A DNA stretch of 42,899 nt from a virus. The stretch lies in IMG/VR virus record IMGVR_UViG_3300026382_000003, positions 1-42,899 of that record, one strand, 5' to 3'. This document shows, piece after piece, positions 1-7,611 of the stretch (position 1 is the stretch's first letter; every line of letters begins with the position of its first letter). A program made the translations under genes and the position numbers. The notes under the pieces were generated by a model. It had not been told where the DNA came from, searched no databases, and saw only the letters and a program-made list of their open reading frames with translations.

Positions 1-127
1 TTCATACCATGGTTCTCTAATCGAATTAAAAATTTGTCTAGCTCTGTTCTTACTTTTAATTATTCTCACAATCATATTTAACTCCTAATTTATCTAATAA
101 CATTTTTAGCATTTCTTTTTGTTTGTC
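1..127. repeat. Terminal direct repeat, left copy (circular closure)
   Basis: The first 127 bases are identical to the last 127 bases of the window. An exact overlap of 127 is a common assembler k-mer length, so this most likely marks a circular map (circularly permuted or circularised genome) and not a biological terminal repeat. The first 75 bases hold a second copy of the 5' end of the leftward gene that is complete at 42632-42847. Confidence 0.95.
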
Positions 128-484
128 TTCATCTTTAAGTTCTTGATAAGAAAATTGATTAAACACATCATCATCAAAGAATGAATCAAAATAGTTAATG
201 TAAATACCAACTTCATAATCTTTTATTGCCTTAATGATTTTATTTGAATTGTTACAGTGGTCTTTTGCGTAATTAATCAAAACATTTTTCATTTTTTCAG
301 AACCAAGTGATAGACATGCATACATAAGGTCATTGAATTTTGGTTCCTGTGTCCACTCTTTGGCATATTCTATAATATCAGATGGTTCTAATTCAAAATC
401 TTCCATTTCATTAAATAAATGATTCCAATCAAGAGAACCACCACCAAATGCTTCACATAGAAATTCAAAACATCTATTATCCAT
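56..484 (-). CDS. Hypothetical acidic protein, 142 aa
   Basis: No family is recognised. The protein is acidic, with a predicted helical pattern, a run of acidic and aromatic residues in the middle and a C-terminus rich in Lys and Asp. The start at 484 is chosen because AAAGGA lies just upstream; an earlier in-frame ATG at 499 has no such site. Its 5' end overlaps the stop of thyX by 8 bases and its 3' end overlaps the start of the next leftward gene (across the circle junction) by 20 bases, so it is part of one operon. It contains one LGS tripeptide from the AGAACCAA word. Confidence 0.75.
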   Translation of the reverse strand: MDNRCFEFLCEAFGGGSLDWNHLFNEMEDFELEPSDIIEYAKEWTQEPKFNDLMYACLSLGSEKMKNVLINYAKDHCNNSNKIIKAIKDYEVGIYINYFDSFFDDDVFNQFSYQELKDEDKQKEMLKMLLDKLGVKYDCENN

Positions 485-1274
485 TTTTAATCCTTTCATA
501 GTTGATTTTTATTTTTTCATTAGTTAGGACCAATTCTTTATAATCATTTGGTAATACATCAATTATATTTGCACATAATTTTTGAAATTCTGGTAACACA
601 TCTTTATTGGTTCTTAATTCCAATAAATGGACTAATGACCTTAAATTAAATGAATATTGTCCTTTAAACTTAAATGCTTCTGGTAAAGCATATTTAACAA
701 TGTCATTATGTATATTATCTTGTAATAATAATCTTACATTTTCTAAAGCATCAATAATGCAGTTATTCGCTTCTTGATTGTTTGTTAATACAACATATTT
801 TCTTGCTTTTTCATAATCATATACATATACATTCTTAACTGATGTCTCTATAAAAAAACTTTTTTCTTTTTTTAAATCTTTTAACAATGTATATCTTGTT
901 GATTTTACTGTAGGACTTATTCCTATTCTATGTCTGCTTAACTCTTGCAACAAAGCTCTACTTGCTTCTATTTCAAGAACAATTAAACTATGTTCTAAAA
1001 CGCTTTCATGTTTCATTTTAAAACCAACTCTTTTGATTAAATCAAAATCTTTGTATCCAATGTGGTCGTCTTCAAACATTCTGTAACCACAATTTTTACA
1101 TTCCAAATTTCCAAAAAGATTATTCCATTGGTTTACTCCCTCACAATTTAAACAACTTACTTTTTCTTTTCCTGATATACGATGACTATCGCTTAAATAA
1201 TGATTATCGTGTGAATATCTAATTCCATTTGCTATTAGCCATAATGGGGTTACATAAATTAATTTTACTGACAT
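477..1274 (-). CDS. thyX: Flavin-dependent thymidylate synthase ThyX with a zinc-ribbon-like insert
   Basis: ThyX makes dTMP from dUMP with FAD and methylenetetrahydrofolate, supplying thymidine for an AT-rich phage genome. The family signature is clear: HESVLEH near residue 89, then SRALLQELSRHR with the RHR at 114-116, followed by a Ser and STRY. At 265 aa the length is normal to slightly long. Near the N-terminus, residues 41-62 hold CLNC and CKNC, a four-cysteine zinc-ribbon-like insertion that is not part of the standard ThyX core. The RBS AAGGAG lies a few bases before the ATG. It sits in the leftward metabolic and replication operon, 20 bases from the next gene upstream. Confidence 0.92.
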   Translation of the reverse strand: MSVKLIYVTPLWLIANGIRYSHDNHYLSDSHRISGKEKVSCLNCEGVNQWNNLFGNLECKNCGYRMFEDDHIGYKDFDLIKRVGFKMKHESVLEHSLIVLEIEASRALLQELSRHRIGISPTVKSTRYTLLKDLKKEKSFFIETSVKNVYVYDYEKARKYVVLTNNQEANNCIIDALENVRLLLQDNIHNDIVKYALPEAFKFKGQYSFNLRSLVHLLELRTNKDVLPEFQKLCANIIDVLPNDYKELVLTNEKIKINYERIKNG

Positions 1275-1294
1275 TTATTTCTCCTTTTTTTTAT

Positions 1295-1618
1295 TTAGAA
1301 GTTATTGTTTTTAATTTCGTTAAAACTTTTTCCTGTTATTTCTTTTATTACAGCATTTAATATTTCTGAATACAGCTTCTCAACTTCTTTATCTATTTCA
1401 ATTTCAACTGAATAATTAGAATTCTTATCTTTAATTTTGTAAATAGTTCGTTCTGTATTTTTCGCATTCTTGAAAATTGAAATATAGCCGCCTTTGTAGT
1501 TGCCATGGAAATATATATTGAATTTTGTTTTTGCATATTTATCCCAAATGTTATTTAATTTATTTTCAATTTTTTTACTTAAAGAATATCTTTGACCAAT
1601 CAATTTTACTACATTCAT
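1295..1618 (-). CDS. Hypothetical protein, 107 aa
   Basis: Basic protein of unknown family. The first half is Lys/Arg rich with aromatic beta-type stretches (YFHGNYKGGYISIF); the C-terminal third is helical and acidic. No membrane segment or cysteine pair. AAAGGA precedes the ATG at a normal distance. It lies between thyX and the Cas4/RecB-like nuclease in the same leftward operon. Confidence 0.75.
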   Translation of the reverse strand: MNVVKLIGQRYSLSKKIENKLNNIWDKYAKTKFNIYFHGNYKGGYISIFKNAKNTERTIYKIKDKNSNYSVEIEIDKEVEKLYSEILNAVIKEITGKSFNEIKNNNF

Positions 1619-1630
1619 TTTTATGGTCCT

Positions 1631-2380
1631 TTAAAATTTAATCTTACTTCTTTGTTGGTTTTGTTTATAATAAGGACAAACTTTTTTATAAGGACAATAA
1701 ACTTCGCATCTCATTTTAATGATGTTACCGTTGTTTAATTTTCTAATCCACAAATCCTTGCATTGCTCAGGATAAGAACCAACTTGCTCATGTGCTTCTA
1801 TTTGTTCTACTATTTCATTAAATCTTTTTTCAATTTCTTTGTATGGTATTGGTTCTAAATCAATTATTTCATAATGTGGAAGAGAGCATCCATCTTTAAT
1901 GTTAAAATCAGAACCATCTTTTAGAATTGCAAACAACTTAATATTGTAATCTAAACCAGTAAGTTCTTTCATTAAGTATCTATAAACGCTCAATTGCCAA
2001 ATATAATGATGCGTTGGTTCTTTTTTTAATTGAGATATAGTGTATTGCTTAGTCACTTTAATATCATAAAGTGCTTTTTCTTCATTATCAACAATATCAA
2101 TAGAGCCACTCAATGTCCAACCGTTTGGAAATTTTACTAAGACATCTTTTTCTATTTCTATTTCTGGTTCGTTTTTTATTAATTCCTGAATTCCTATGTG
2201 AACTAAAGAACCAATCGTTGACTGAGTAAAATTTTCATTAGGAATAACTCCATGTTTGTATCTTAACCATATTTGCAATAATTCATCTCCAAATTGAGAA
2301 GCACTTATTTGTTTTATATTTGGTTCACTGTTCCCTTGATATTGAGTTTTTTCAATAATTTTTTTAATTATCTTGTTCAT
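1631..2380 (-). CDS. Cas4/RecB-like PD-(D/E)XK nuclease with an Fe-S cysteine cluster
   Basis: A 249-aa single-domain nuclease of the RecB/Cas4 superfamily. Visible motifs are H61 in GSLVH, D95 in SGSIDIV, D106 and K108 in YDIKVT, and Q129 in QLSVYRY, the usual metal-binding and catalytic set. C207, C225, C229 and C235 form a C-terminal cluster that in relatives binds a 4Fe-4S centre. Such phage nucleases process DNA ends for recombination or replication. Next to it are the helicase-like/primase fusion and, further upstream, SSB-like and Sak4-like genes, so it probably belongs to a phage recombination module. There is no cas1 or CRISPR array nearby, so a CRISPR role is unlikely. Confidence 0.85.
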   Translation of the reverse strand: MNKIIKKIIEKTQYQGNSEPNIKQISASQFGDELLQIWLRYKHGVIPNENFTQSTIGSLVHIGIQELIKNEPEIEIEKDVLVKFPNGWTLSGSIDIVDNEEKALYDIKVTKQYTISQLKKEPTHHYIWQLSVYRYLMKELTGLDYNIKLFAILKDGSDFNIKDGCSLPHYEIIDLEPIPYKEIEKRFNEIVEQIEAHEQVGSYPEQCKDLWIRKLNNGNIIKMRCEVYCPYKKVCPYYKQNQQRSKIKF

Positions 2381-2384
2381 TTGC

Positions 2385-2981
2385 TTATTCTCCTTCTAAA
2401 TCAAATCTGCCTGAATTAAGAACGTCACATATTTTTTTAGCATCTTCTTTTGTTTTAAAATAAATGTCAGTTGGACTATAAATATGTTTTGTAGGTTTTA
2501 TAGAATATATTTTATTTAGATTTCTAAAAATTACGAATTGTTCGAGACCATACACAAATTCATACCCTCTACTATCAAGACACTCTTGGTCTCTTAGAGC
2601 TAACAATCTTGTATATCTTTTTATTTGTTTTAATGCTTTTTTTGCCGTTTCTTTATCATTCCTAAACAATCCTATTTTATCTTCACAACCAATAGGCATG
2701 TTTTTAGAAACTTTACAATTTGAAAGGTCTATTAAGTATTTACACTCTTTTAATTCAGCCTTAGGTCTTGTTGGTATTTCAAATTTAATTTCATCCCAAA
2801 AAAGAGTTTGATTGCAAAACTGTTCTTTTTTTCCGTCAAGAGTAAAAGTTTCATATTGGTTATTATTAAAAAGGACCCCAATTGGATATGGCAAATTATA
2901 CACTAATTCTTTAACTATACCCCATCCATGTTCAAAACTCCAAACTTTATCGCCTACTTTAATTCCATCAAAATAAGCCAT
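2385..2981 (-). CDS. Conserved phage protein with KOW/SH3-like N-terminus, 198 aa
   Basis: The N-terminal 65 residues (GDKVWSFEHGWGIVKEL, then PIGVLFNN and YETFTLDGK) match the small beta-barrel pattern seen in many phage proteins of unknown role, in which a GDKVW...GWG core is followed by a TxDG turn and a conserved LFW segment. The C-terminal part is a separate alpha/beta region with a Lys-rich helix around residues 108-130. I do not know its function. It lies 11 bases downstream of the helicase-primase gene with its own AAGGAG site. Confidence 0.75.
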   Translation of the reverse strand: MAYFDGIKVGDKVWSFEHGWGIVKELVYNLPYPIGVLFNNNQYETFTLDGKKEQFCNQTLFWDEIKFEIPTRPKAELKECKYLIDLSNCKVSKNMPIGCEDKIGLFRNDKETAKKALKQIKRYTRLLALRDQECLDSRGYEFVYGLEQFVIFRNLNKIYSIKPTKHIYSPTDIYFKTKEDAKKICDVLNSGRFDLEGE

Positions 2982-2992
2982 TTTGTTCTCCT

Positions 2993-5089
2993 TTAACTAT
3001 ATTTTCTTTTTAAACTTGACAACACAGTTTTTCTTAACTCTTTTTCACTAATTGGCTCTGAAAGCATAGAATTAGCTTTATACAATTCTTCTTTTATTCT
3101 CTCATAAGAACCAGTTAAATCTCCTATAAAAGCTCCAAGTCTATATAAATTCTGATTTCTTACAGAAGGATAAGTATTGCTAATAAACCATTTAATCATA
3201 CCTCCTATTCTACGATTAATTTCGTCAGTGTTATATTCGTTTTCATCAAATCTTTCTATTTGTTTTTCAATAATTTCTCTTACTTCCGTATCAGGCAAAT
3301 ACGGAGTAACATCGAACAACTCTCCTTGTTGGTTCTTAAATATTTGTGCGTTAGGATTTGTAAACCATAATCTGTCCTGATTTCTTGTAGAGATGTCATA
3401 AGAACCAACCTCTAATGCTTCGCATATGTTTGATATCAATTCTTTGTGTCTTTCATTATCAACGAAAAATTTTGATTTTGTAGGCAATAAAATTCTAAAT
3501 CTGTCACACACTAATCCTCCTTTTTCTTTTTGATGAGATTTTGTCGTATAAATTAAATAAATGTAATCTTTTAACTTTTCAATGGTTTCTTTTAATGTAA
3601 TTCCATTATCAACATCTATACCTATACAATTTTGACCTTCAATTGTTTTATCAGCTTTTCTCTTGCCATTTTCAAAATGAACAAGACAAAAATTTGATAC
3701 TTTATCTGATTTAACTAATTTTTCCATTGATTGATTTTCTCCAAAAAATGGAATTTCCATGCTAATATATTCCGTTGTTTTTTCTTTCCTATCAACTTTA
3801 GGAATTGAAACGATAATTTTGTTCAAATCAGTAAGAGGCATTGGTTCTATTGAAAAAGTTTTTATTTTAGAACCATGAATTTTAAGAATTTCATTTTTTC
3901 TGTATGCATATTCTTCTACTAACTTAATATCTTCATTAAATGTCATTCTATTAAAAACATCGGATTCTAATATCTCTGATTTTGTTGCTTTGCCAAGTTT
4001 TTTGATTATTTTGTATATTCTTTTGTGTTGTGGTTCTACATTAAATAATTCTAAATTTGTCTTTCTTACACGCTTATAAAATTCATAAGCATACTCTACA
4101 TCTTCATAAGAAATTTGTTCTTTTTGGTTTAACAAGGCATGTAATGCACTTAGTTTAAGCAATTTATCAAAAGAACCAATCTCTGCTCCAAATCTTTCAT
4201 CCTCTTTATATTTGTTCGCAAATTCTACAAGTTCATAATTAATAAGCTCAAGATACTCTTCTGCATCTACCGTAAAGTGTAATTCAGGATAATTACCAGT
4301 CTTTATTATGTTTTTAACATGTTTATTGATGTAATCTCTCACAAAAGATAAATTTGGTTTTTCATAGAACTCAGAGTCCATTTTTATTTGTATATCAGTT
4401 GGTTCTTGATAATAAATAAATGACCTTCTATAAATACCAGAACCAAGTGCCTTTACAAAATATTCATACACTTTTTGGTCTCTTTTTAACGAAGTAGAGC
4501 TACCAAAAATAAGCATATTAGCTACTATTCCATATATATTGTCGTTAATAGAAGATTTTATTATTTTTCCTATAAATCTCCCATCATAAAGTTCTTTCAT
4601 TACATTTAGATTGCTGTCTCTAATAACATCCATTATTTCTTCGTGGATTAAATTCAAAGAGCCAAAATAGCTTTTTGATAGAGCTAAAGCTCTTAAATAT
4701 AGTCCTTCTTTTGTTCCTTCTATCGTGTTTTCAAAATTTGGAATATAGTTTTTAATATTTGTTTGAAAACCATCTATTGTAATTTCATCTTCTGAAGGAT
4801 TGTGTGTATTTAGTTCATATCCTTTTTCTATCAATTTCTTATATCTAAAGTTTAAATCTTCTCCAAATAGTTTCTTGCATTGTTCATAAACAAAACTTTT
4901 TCCCGCACTACTTGGAGCTATTGTAATTCCAAAATAATTTATGTTGTAAAGTTTGTATTTATATTCAACTTTTGGTTGAACAGAACCAAGTAAAGATGAA
5001 AAAGTAAACCAAAAAGCGTTTTCTATAAGTTCTCTTTGAGAAACAAACCTTCCTTGCGAATTTATGTAGTTGATAATCTGACTAATCAT
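2993..5089 (-). CDS. Helicase-like ATPase fused to an archaeo-eukaryotic-type primase (AEP), 698 aa
   Basis: Two enzyme parts are visible. Residues about 45-330 form a P-loop ATPase of the DUF3987-like helicase type, with Walker A APSSAGKS at 58-65 and a Walker B-like NLIHEE near 146-151. Residues about 430-600 look like an AEP primase: DVD at 492-494, SH at 518-519 followed by DRFRILLP, and a later Asp/Arg motif DISTRNQDR near 565-573. A helical tail similar to PriCT domains closes the protein. The order is helicase first, primase last. It probably starts and unwinds phage replication forks. No phage DNA polymerase gene is seen, so this protein may hand primers to the host polymerase. Ten or more EPT, GS or NQ residue runs derive from the AGAACCAA word. 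Confidence 0.85.
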   Translation of the reverse strand: MISQIINYINSQGRFVSQRELIENAFWFTFSSLLGSVQPKVEYKYKLYNINYFGITIAPSSAGKSFVYEQCKKLFGEDLNFRYKKLIEKGYELNTHNPSEDEITIDGFQTNIKNYIPNFENTIEGTKEGLYLRALALSKSYFGSLNLIHEEIMDVIRDSNLNVMKELYDGRFIGKIIKSSINDNIYGIVANMLIFGSSTSLKRDQKVYEYFVKALGSGIYRRSFIYYQEPTDIQIKMDSEFYEKPNLSFVRDYINKHVKNIIKTGNYPELHFTVDAEEYLELINYELVEFANKYKEDERFGAEIGSFDKLLKLSALHALLNQKEQISYEDVEYAYEFYKRVRKTNLELFNVEPQHKRIYKIIKKLGKATKSEILESDVFNRMTFNEDIKLVEEYAYRKNEILKIHGSKIKTFSIEPMPLTDLNKIIVSIPKVDRKEKTTEYISMEIPFFGENQSMEKLVKSDKVSNFCLVHFENGKRKADKTIEGQNCIGIDVDNGITLKETIEKLKDYIYLIYTTKSHQKEKGGLVCDRFRILLPTKSKFFVDNERHKELISNICEALEVGSYDISTRNQDRLWFTNPNAQIFKNQQGELFDVTPYLPDTEVREIIEKQIERFDENEYNTDEINRRIGGMIKWFISNTYPSVRNQNLYRLGAFIGDLTGSYERIKEELYKANSMLSEPISEKELRKTVLSSLKRKYS

Positions 5090-5092
5090 TGA

Positions 5093-5536
5093 TTATCCTT
5101 TTAATAATTTAGGATTGTCGTAAGCGTTTCCAATTATTTCAACAAATTCTTCTATGTCTTTGCCTAACCTAAATGGATTACAATTAGGCATGTTTATTGG
5201 ATATGCTTTAAAGCCACATATATACTCATCATCAAATTCAACAAGACAAATATCTTGTTTTTGAGGCATTCTTTCATATAAAATAATATCTCCTTCATAA
5301 ATTTCTTTACCATTTTTATCTTTTATTCCCGTATATTGACCAATACTAGTTGGCTCAATTTTAAATATATTTTCGTATTCTTTAAAACCAAAAACATTAG
5401 TATATATCCCAAAACATTCATAAATACCTATTTGTTCTTGTTTTGCAATATAAAATTTACTACCGCTTTGAATTAAATTTCCATAAATCCATTTATTTAT
5501 TTCTTTTGAATATCCTCTAAATTTAATTTTTCTCAT
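5093..5536 (-). CDS. YopX family protein, 147 aa
   Basis: The sequence MRKIKFRGYSKEINKWIYG, the SIGQYTGIKDKNGKEIYEGD block at residues about 72-92 and the following VEFDDEYICGF strand are the hallmark of YopX proteins, which are widespread in phages and prophages with no settled biochemical role. I start it at 5536, where AAGGAA precedes ATG; an upstream in-frame ATG would add 14 Lys-rich residues unlike the family. It follows a hairpin at 5566-5588 and lies 3 bases before the helicase-primase start. Confidence 0.88.
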   Translation of the reverse strand: MRKIKFRGYSKEINKWIYGNLIQSGSKFYIAKQEQIGIYECFGIYTNVFGFKEYENIFKIEPTSIGQYTGIKDKNGKEIYEGDIILYERMPQKQDICLVEFDDEYICGFKAYPINMPNCNPFRLGKDIEEFVEIIGNAYDNPKLLKG

Positions 5537-5565
5537 TTTTTTCCTTTTTTCTTCTAACTTAATCA

Positions 5566-5588
5566 TCAGAACCAACAAATGGTTCTGA
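5566..5588. repeat. Inverted pair of the dispersed word forming a hairpin
   Basis: TCAGAACCA at 5566-5574 and its exact complement TGGTTCTGA at 5580-5588 form a perfect 9-bp stem with a 5-base loop. It lies in the gap between the SSB-like gene and the YopX gene. There is no U-run on the minus strand, so it may act as an mRNA-processing or pausing structure and not as a full terminator. Confidence 0.75.
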
Positions 5589-5655
5589 TTGTTAAATTAG
5601 AATCATTTTTAAAGATCTCCATCGCCAATAAACATTACATTCTCCTTTTATGAAA

Positions 5656-6279
5656 TTAGAATTGAATATCGTCAGTATTTGTATGACTATTACTTGATTG
5701 GTTATTTGTTTTTTCTTCAACAATAGGTTTTTTTTCAATTCTCTTAGCAAGTTTTTCTCTACATTCTTTATTATTAATACAACAAACATCAACAAGTTGT
5801 AAAGCTACACCATTAGAACCATCTTGTTTTTTATATTTTCTATGCCTTATACCAATGGTAACTTTTTTTCCAATAAGTTCTTTGAAAATTCCAACTTCTT
5901 TTTGTTGTCCAAAAATTTCTACATATCCTTTTTGTGGAATTAAATCAGTTACTCTTTTACCTATGCATTTAGCAATCTTATCAAGTAAGATGAGACCTGT
6001 GTAATATCCTCCTTTTGAATTTTTCGTTTGTCCGTCTTTATTTTTAATCATTCTTTGAACATCCCAACCTACAAGATTTATTTCTACATCATTAGGAAAA
6101 GTTCCACTTGAACCAACAAGTCCAAAGAATGTAGTTCCTCCTTGTGTTTTATCAACAAATATTTGCTCAATTGTAATATCATACACTCCTGGTTCTGGTA
6201 ATTGAGACTCTCCAAAATTTGATTGTTCTTTTTCCTGTTCTTCCAATTCCGTAATGTTTACTTGTTCTAACCAACCCAT
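5656..6279 (-). CDS. Probable phage single-stranded DNA-binding protein, 207 aa
   Basis: The last residues are acidic and end in DDIQF, very like the SSB C-terminal tip (DDIPF type) that recruits partner enzymes. Before it is a disordered Asn/Ser-rich linker (residues about 180-200). The body (about 25-175) is beta-rich with Gly and aromatic residues, as expected for an OB-fold. The neighbourhood supports the role: helicase-primase and nuclease downstream, Sak4-like recombinase upstream. Sequence similarity to a named SSB family is not obvious, so the call rests on the tail, architecture and context. RBS AAGGAG precedes ATG. The start overlaps the stop of the 62-aa gene upstream. Confidence 0.72.
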   Translation of the reverse strand: MGWLEQVNITELEEQEKEQSNFGESQLPEPGVYDITIEQIFVDKTQGGTTFFGLVGSSGTFPNDVEINLVGWDVQRMIKNKDGQTKNSKGGYYTGLILLDKIAKCIGKRVTDLIPQKGYVEIFGQQKEVGIFKELIGKKVTIGIRHRKYKKQDGSNGVALQLVDVCCINNKECREKLAKRIEKKPIVEEKTNNQSSNSHTNTDDIQF

Positions 6280-6467
6280 TATTTAACTCCTTTAGCTATT
6301 TTTATTGATTCTTTTCTAAAAGTTTTAAACATTTTTTCAAGCTCTAATGTTCTTTTCCTACATCTTCTCATTGCACTTCTGTTACTTGTTTTTGGTAATT
6401 CTTTTTTTAATTCTTCAAGTTTTTCAATAATCTCTGTCACAAGAATTTCTAAGTTTTCATTGTTCAT
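6279..6467 (-). CDS. Small basic coiled-coil protein, 62 aa
   Basis: Two-part helical protein: an acidic N-terminal heptad-like helix (LEILVTEIIEKLEELKKEL) followed by a Lys/Arg-rich helix. No known family. Its stop overlaps the start of the SSB-like gene by one base and its start overlaps the 60-aa gene upstream. GGAGGA precedes the ATG. Confidence 0.7.
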   Translation of the reverse strand: MNNENLEILVTEIIEKLEELKKELPKTSNRSAMRRCRKRTLELEKMFKTFRKESIKIAKGVK

Positions 6468-6639
6468 TTTTTCCTCCTTTCTTTTTATCTAATTTTATAT
6501 CTAACAACTTAGCTAACCTTACATCGTCTTTAACCATAATATAATCATTATCATACGAAATAGCTAAACATTCTCTTATCTTTGCTTTAATTTCTTCTTC
6601 TTTAATTTTTAAAACTAATTCAAGCATTTCTTTATCCAT
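6457..6639 (-). CDS. Small acidic/basic helical protein, 60 aa
   Basis: Unknown family. A helix rich in Glu and Lys (residues 2-25) is followed by a short middle segment with YDNDYIMVKDDVRLAKLL and a Lys-rich tail. The start has AAAGGAG upstream. It overlaps both neighbouring small genes, which points to translational coupling. Confidence 0.68.
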   Translation of the reverse strand: MDKEMLELVLKIKEEEIKAKIRECLAISYDNDYIMVKDDVRLAKLLDIKLDKKKGGKNEQ

Positions 6640-6811
6640 TTAAACTCCTTTCAATTTTTTGTTTAATTGTAAGTTTTATTTTTCTACAATCCTTACATTT
6701 GACCTCCTTAAAAACATTTAAAATTCTTTTCTTTTCTTCTTTAGCTTCAATTAAAGAACCAAATACTCCTATTGAGAGTTGGTTCATGTAAAGAACAAAG
6801 TAACTTTTCAT
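6632..6811 (-). CDS. Small protein with a CxxC pair, 59 aa
   Basis: Starts at 6811 because AGGAGGTAAC sits just before this ATG. The N-terminus is aromatic and beta-like, then a Lys/Glu helix, then KCKDCRK, a single CxxC that could bind metal in a dimer. No recognised family. It overlaps the next small gene by 8 bases. Confidence 0.68.
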   Translation of the reverse strand: MKSYFVLYMNQLSIGVFGSLIEAKEEKKRILNVFKEVKCKDCRKIKLTIKQKIERSLNG

Positions 6812-6832
6812 GTTACCTCCTAAAACCAAACT

Positions 6833-7087
6833 TTATTCTTTATTTAATTTTCTTTGATATTCTTCAAGTTCCATCCATGCTTTTATTGCTTCTTCGTCAT
6901 CATCAAAAACTCTAACTACCCATTTGTTTTTCAACCAACCAAACACATAATAGAACCAAGCGTTTTCTTCTTTTAATGGATGAAAACAACTTGTTCTTGT
7001 TTTAGTTGGTTCTTTATCTAATCGTTTAAATTGTTTTTTTAGATACTGTTTATGCTCATAAGGAATTCTGTTTACATCTAATTCAAT
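6833..7087 (-). CDS. 84-aa protein with an ATT start codon
   Basis: The open frame from 7087 to 6833 encodes a well-formed protein (begins IELDVNRIPYEHKQYL when read literally, and later has NAWFYYVFGWLKNKWVVRVF and an acidic helical tail), but contains no early ATG, GTG or TTG. AAGGAGG stands 6 bases before an ATT, the correct distance, and an in-frame TAA lies just upstream, so ATT (read as Met) is the natural start. ATT starts are known in bacteria (infC, pcnB) where they allow IF3-dependent control. The gene fills what would otherwise be a 270-base gap in the operon. It carries one EPT and one WF from the dispersed word. Function unknown. Confidence 0.72.
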   Translation of the reverse strand: MELDVNRIPYEHKQYLKKQFKRLDKEPTKTRTSCFHPLKEENAWFYYVFGWLKNKWVVRVFDDDEEAIKAWMELEEYQRKLNKE

Positions 7088-7103
7088 CTTTTACCTCCTT
7101 TTG

Positions 7104-7610
7104 TTAAATATTACAATTTTGTCTTAATTCTCTTAATATTTCTTCTTTTTCCTCTCTCCATTTAATTAAACTTTCTGCTTTCTTTGCTAAAACATCAATA
7201 TTTCTAACTCTGTCTTCTATTTCATCAATTGAATTAACTTTAATTTTAATGTCTGATATGTCTCTTGTTTTAATGTTTAAATCAAATCTTAAACCTTCTT
7301 CAACTACTTCATACACATCATCTTTACTCCATTTTTTATTAACCAAAATATCTTCTGGTTTATTTTCATCAAGTTCTTTTAATCTTTTAAGTTTATTATT
7401 AATTTCATCAATCTCTTTCTCAAGAACCTTTTTAACAAAATTTATTTCTTCTACCGTTGGTTCTTTTTTAGCAAAAACTAAATCATTAAAAACTACTAAC
7501 GATTGTCCACATTTTGTTTTTATAGCCAATTTTCTGTCATCAGTCATATCAAAATGTAAATCTTTATCTATTAAAAGATTGTCTAATTTTGCTCTTAATT
7601 TAATACTCAT
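7104..7610 (-). CDS. Hypothetical coiled-coil protein, 168 aa
   Basis: A beta-rich N-terminal 45 residues (LHFDMTDDRKLAIKTKCGQ) are followed by a long Glu/Lys coiled-coil helix at about 50-80 and a second at about 140-165. No known family. It starts one base after the Sak4-like gene stops, with AAGGAG before ATG, so it may be a partner of Sak4 or of the SSB-like protein two positions downstream. That link is inference from position. Confidence 0.75.
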   Translation of the reverse strand: MSIKLRAKLDNLLIDKDLHFDMTDDRKLAIKTKCGQSLVVFNDLVFAKKEPTVEEINFVKKVLEKEIDEINNKLKRLKELDENKPEDILVNKKWSKDDVYEVVEEGLRFDLNIKTRDISDIKIKVNSIDEIEDRVRNIDVLAKKAESLIKWREEKEEILRELRQNCNI

Positions 7611-7611
7611 T

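Noticed and set aside
1631-2380. Cas4-like gene as part of a CRISPR adaptation system
   Set aside because: No cas1, cas2 or repeat array is present; phage RecB/Cas4-like nucleases are common in replication modules.
5592-5795. 67-aa leftward frame
   Set aside because: It overlaps the SSB-like gene in another frame and has no ribosome site; the true intergenic part carries only an 8-codon frame after AAGGAG.
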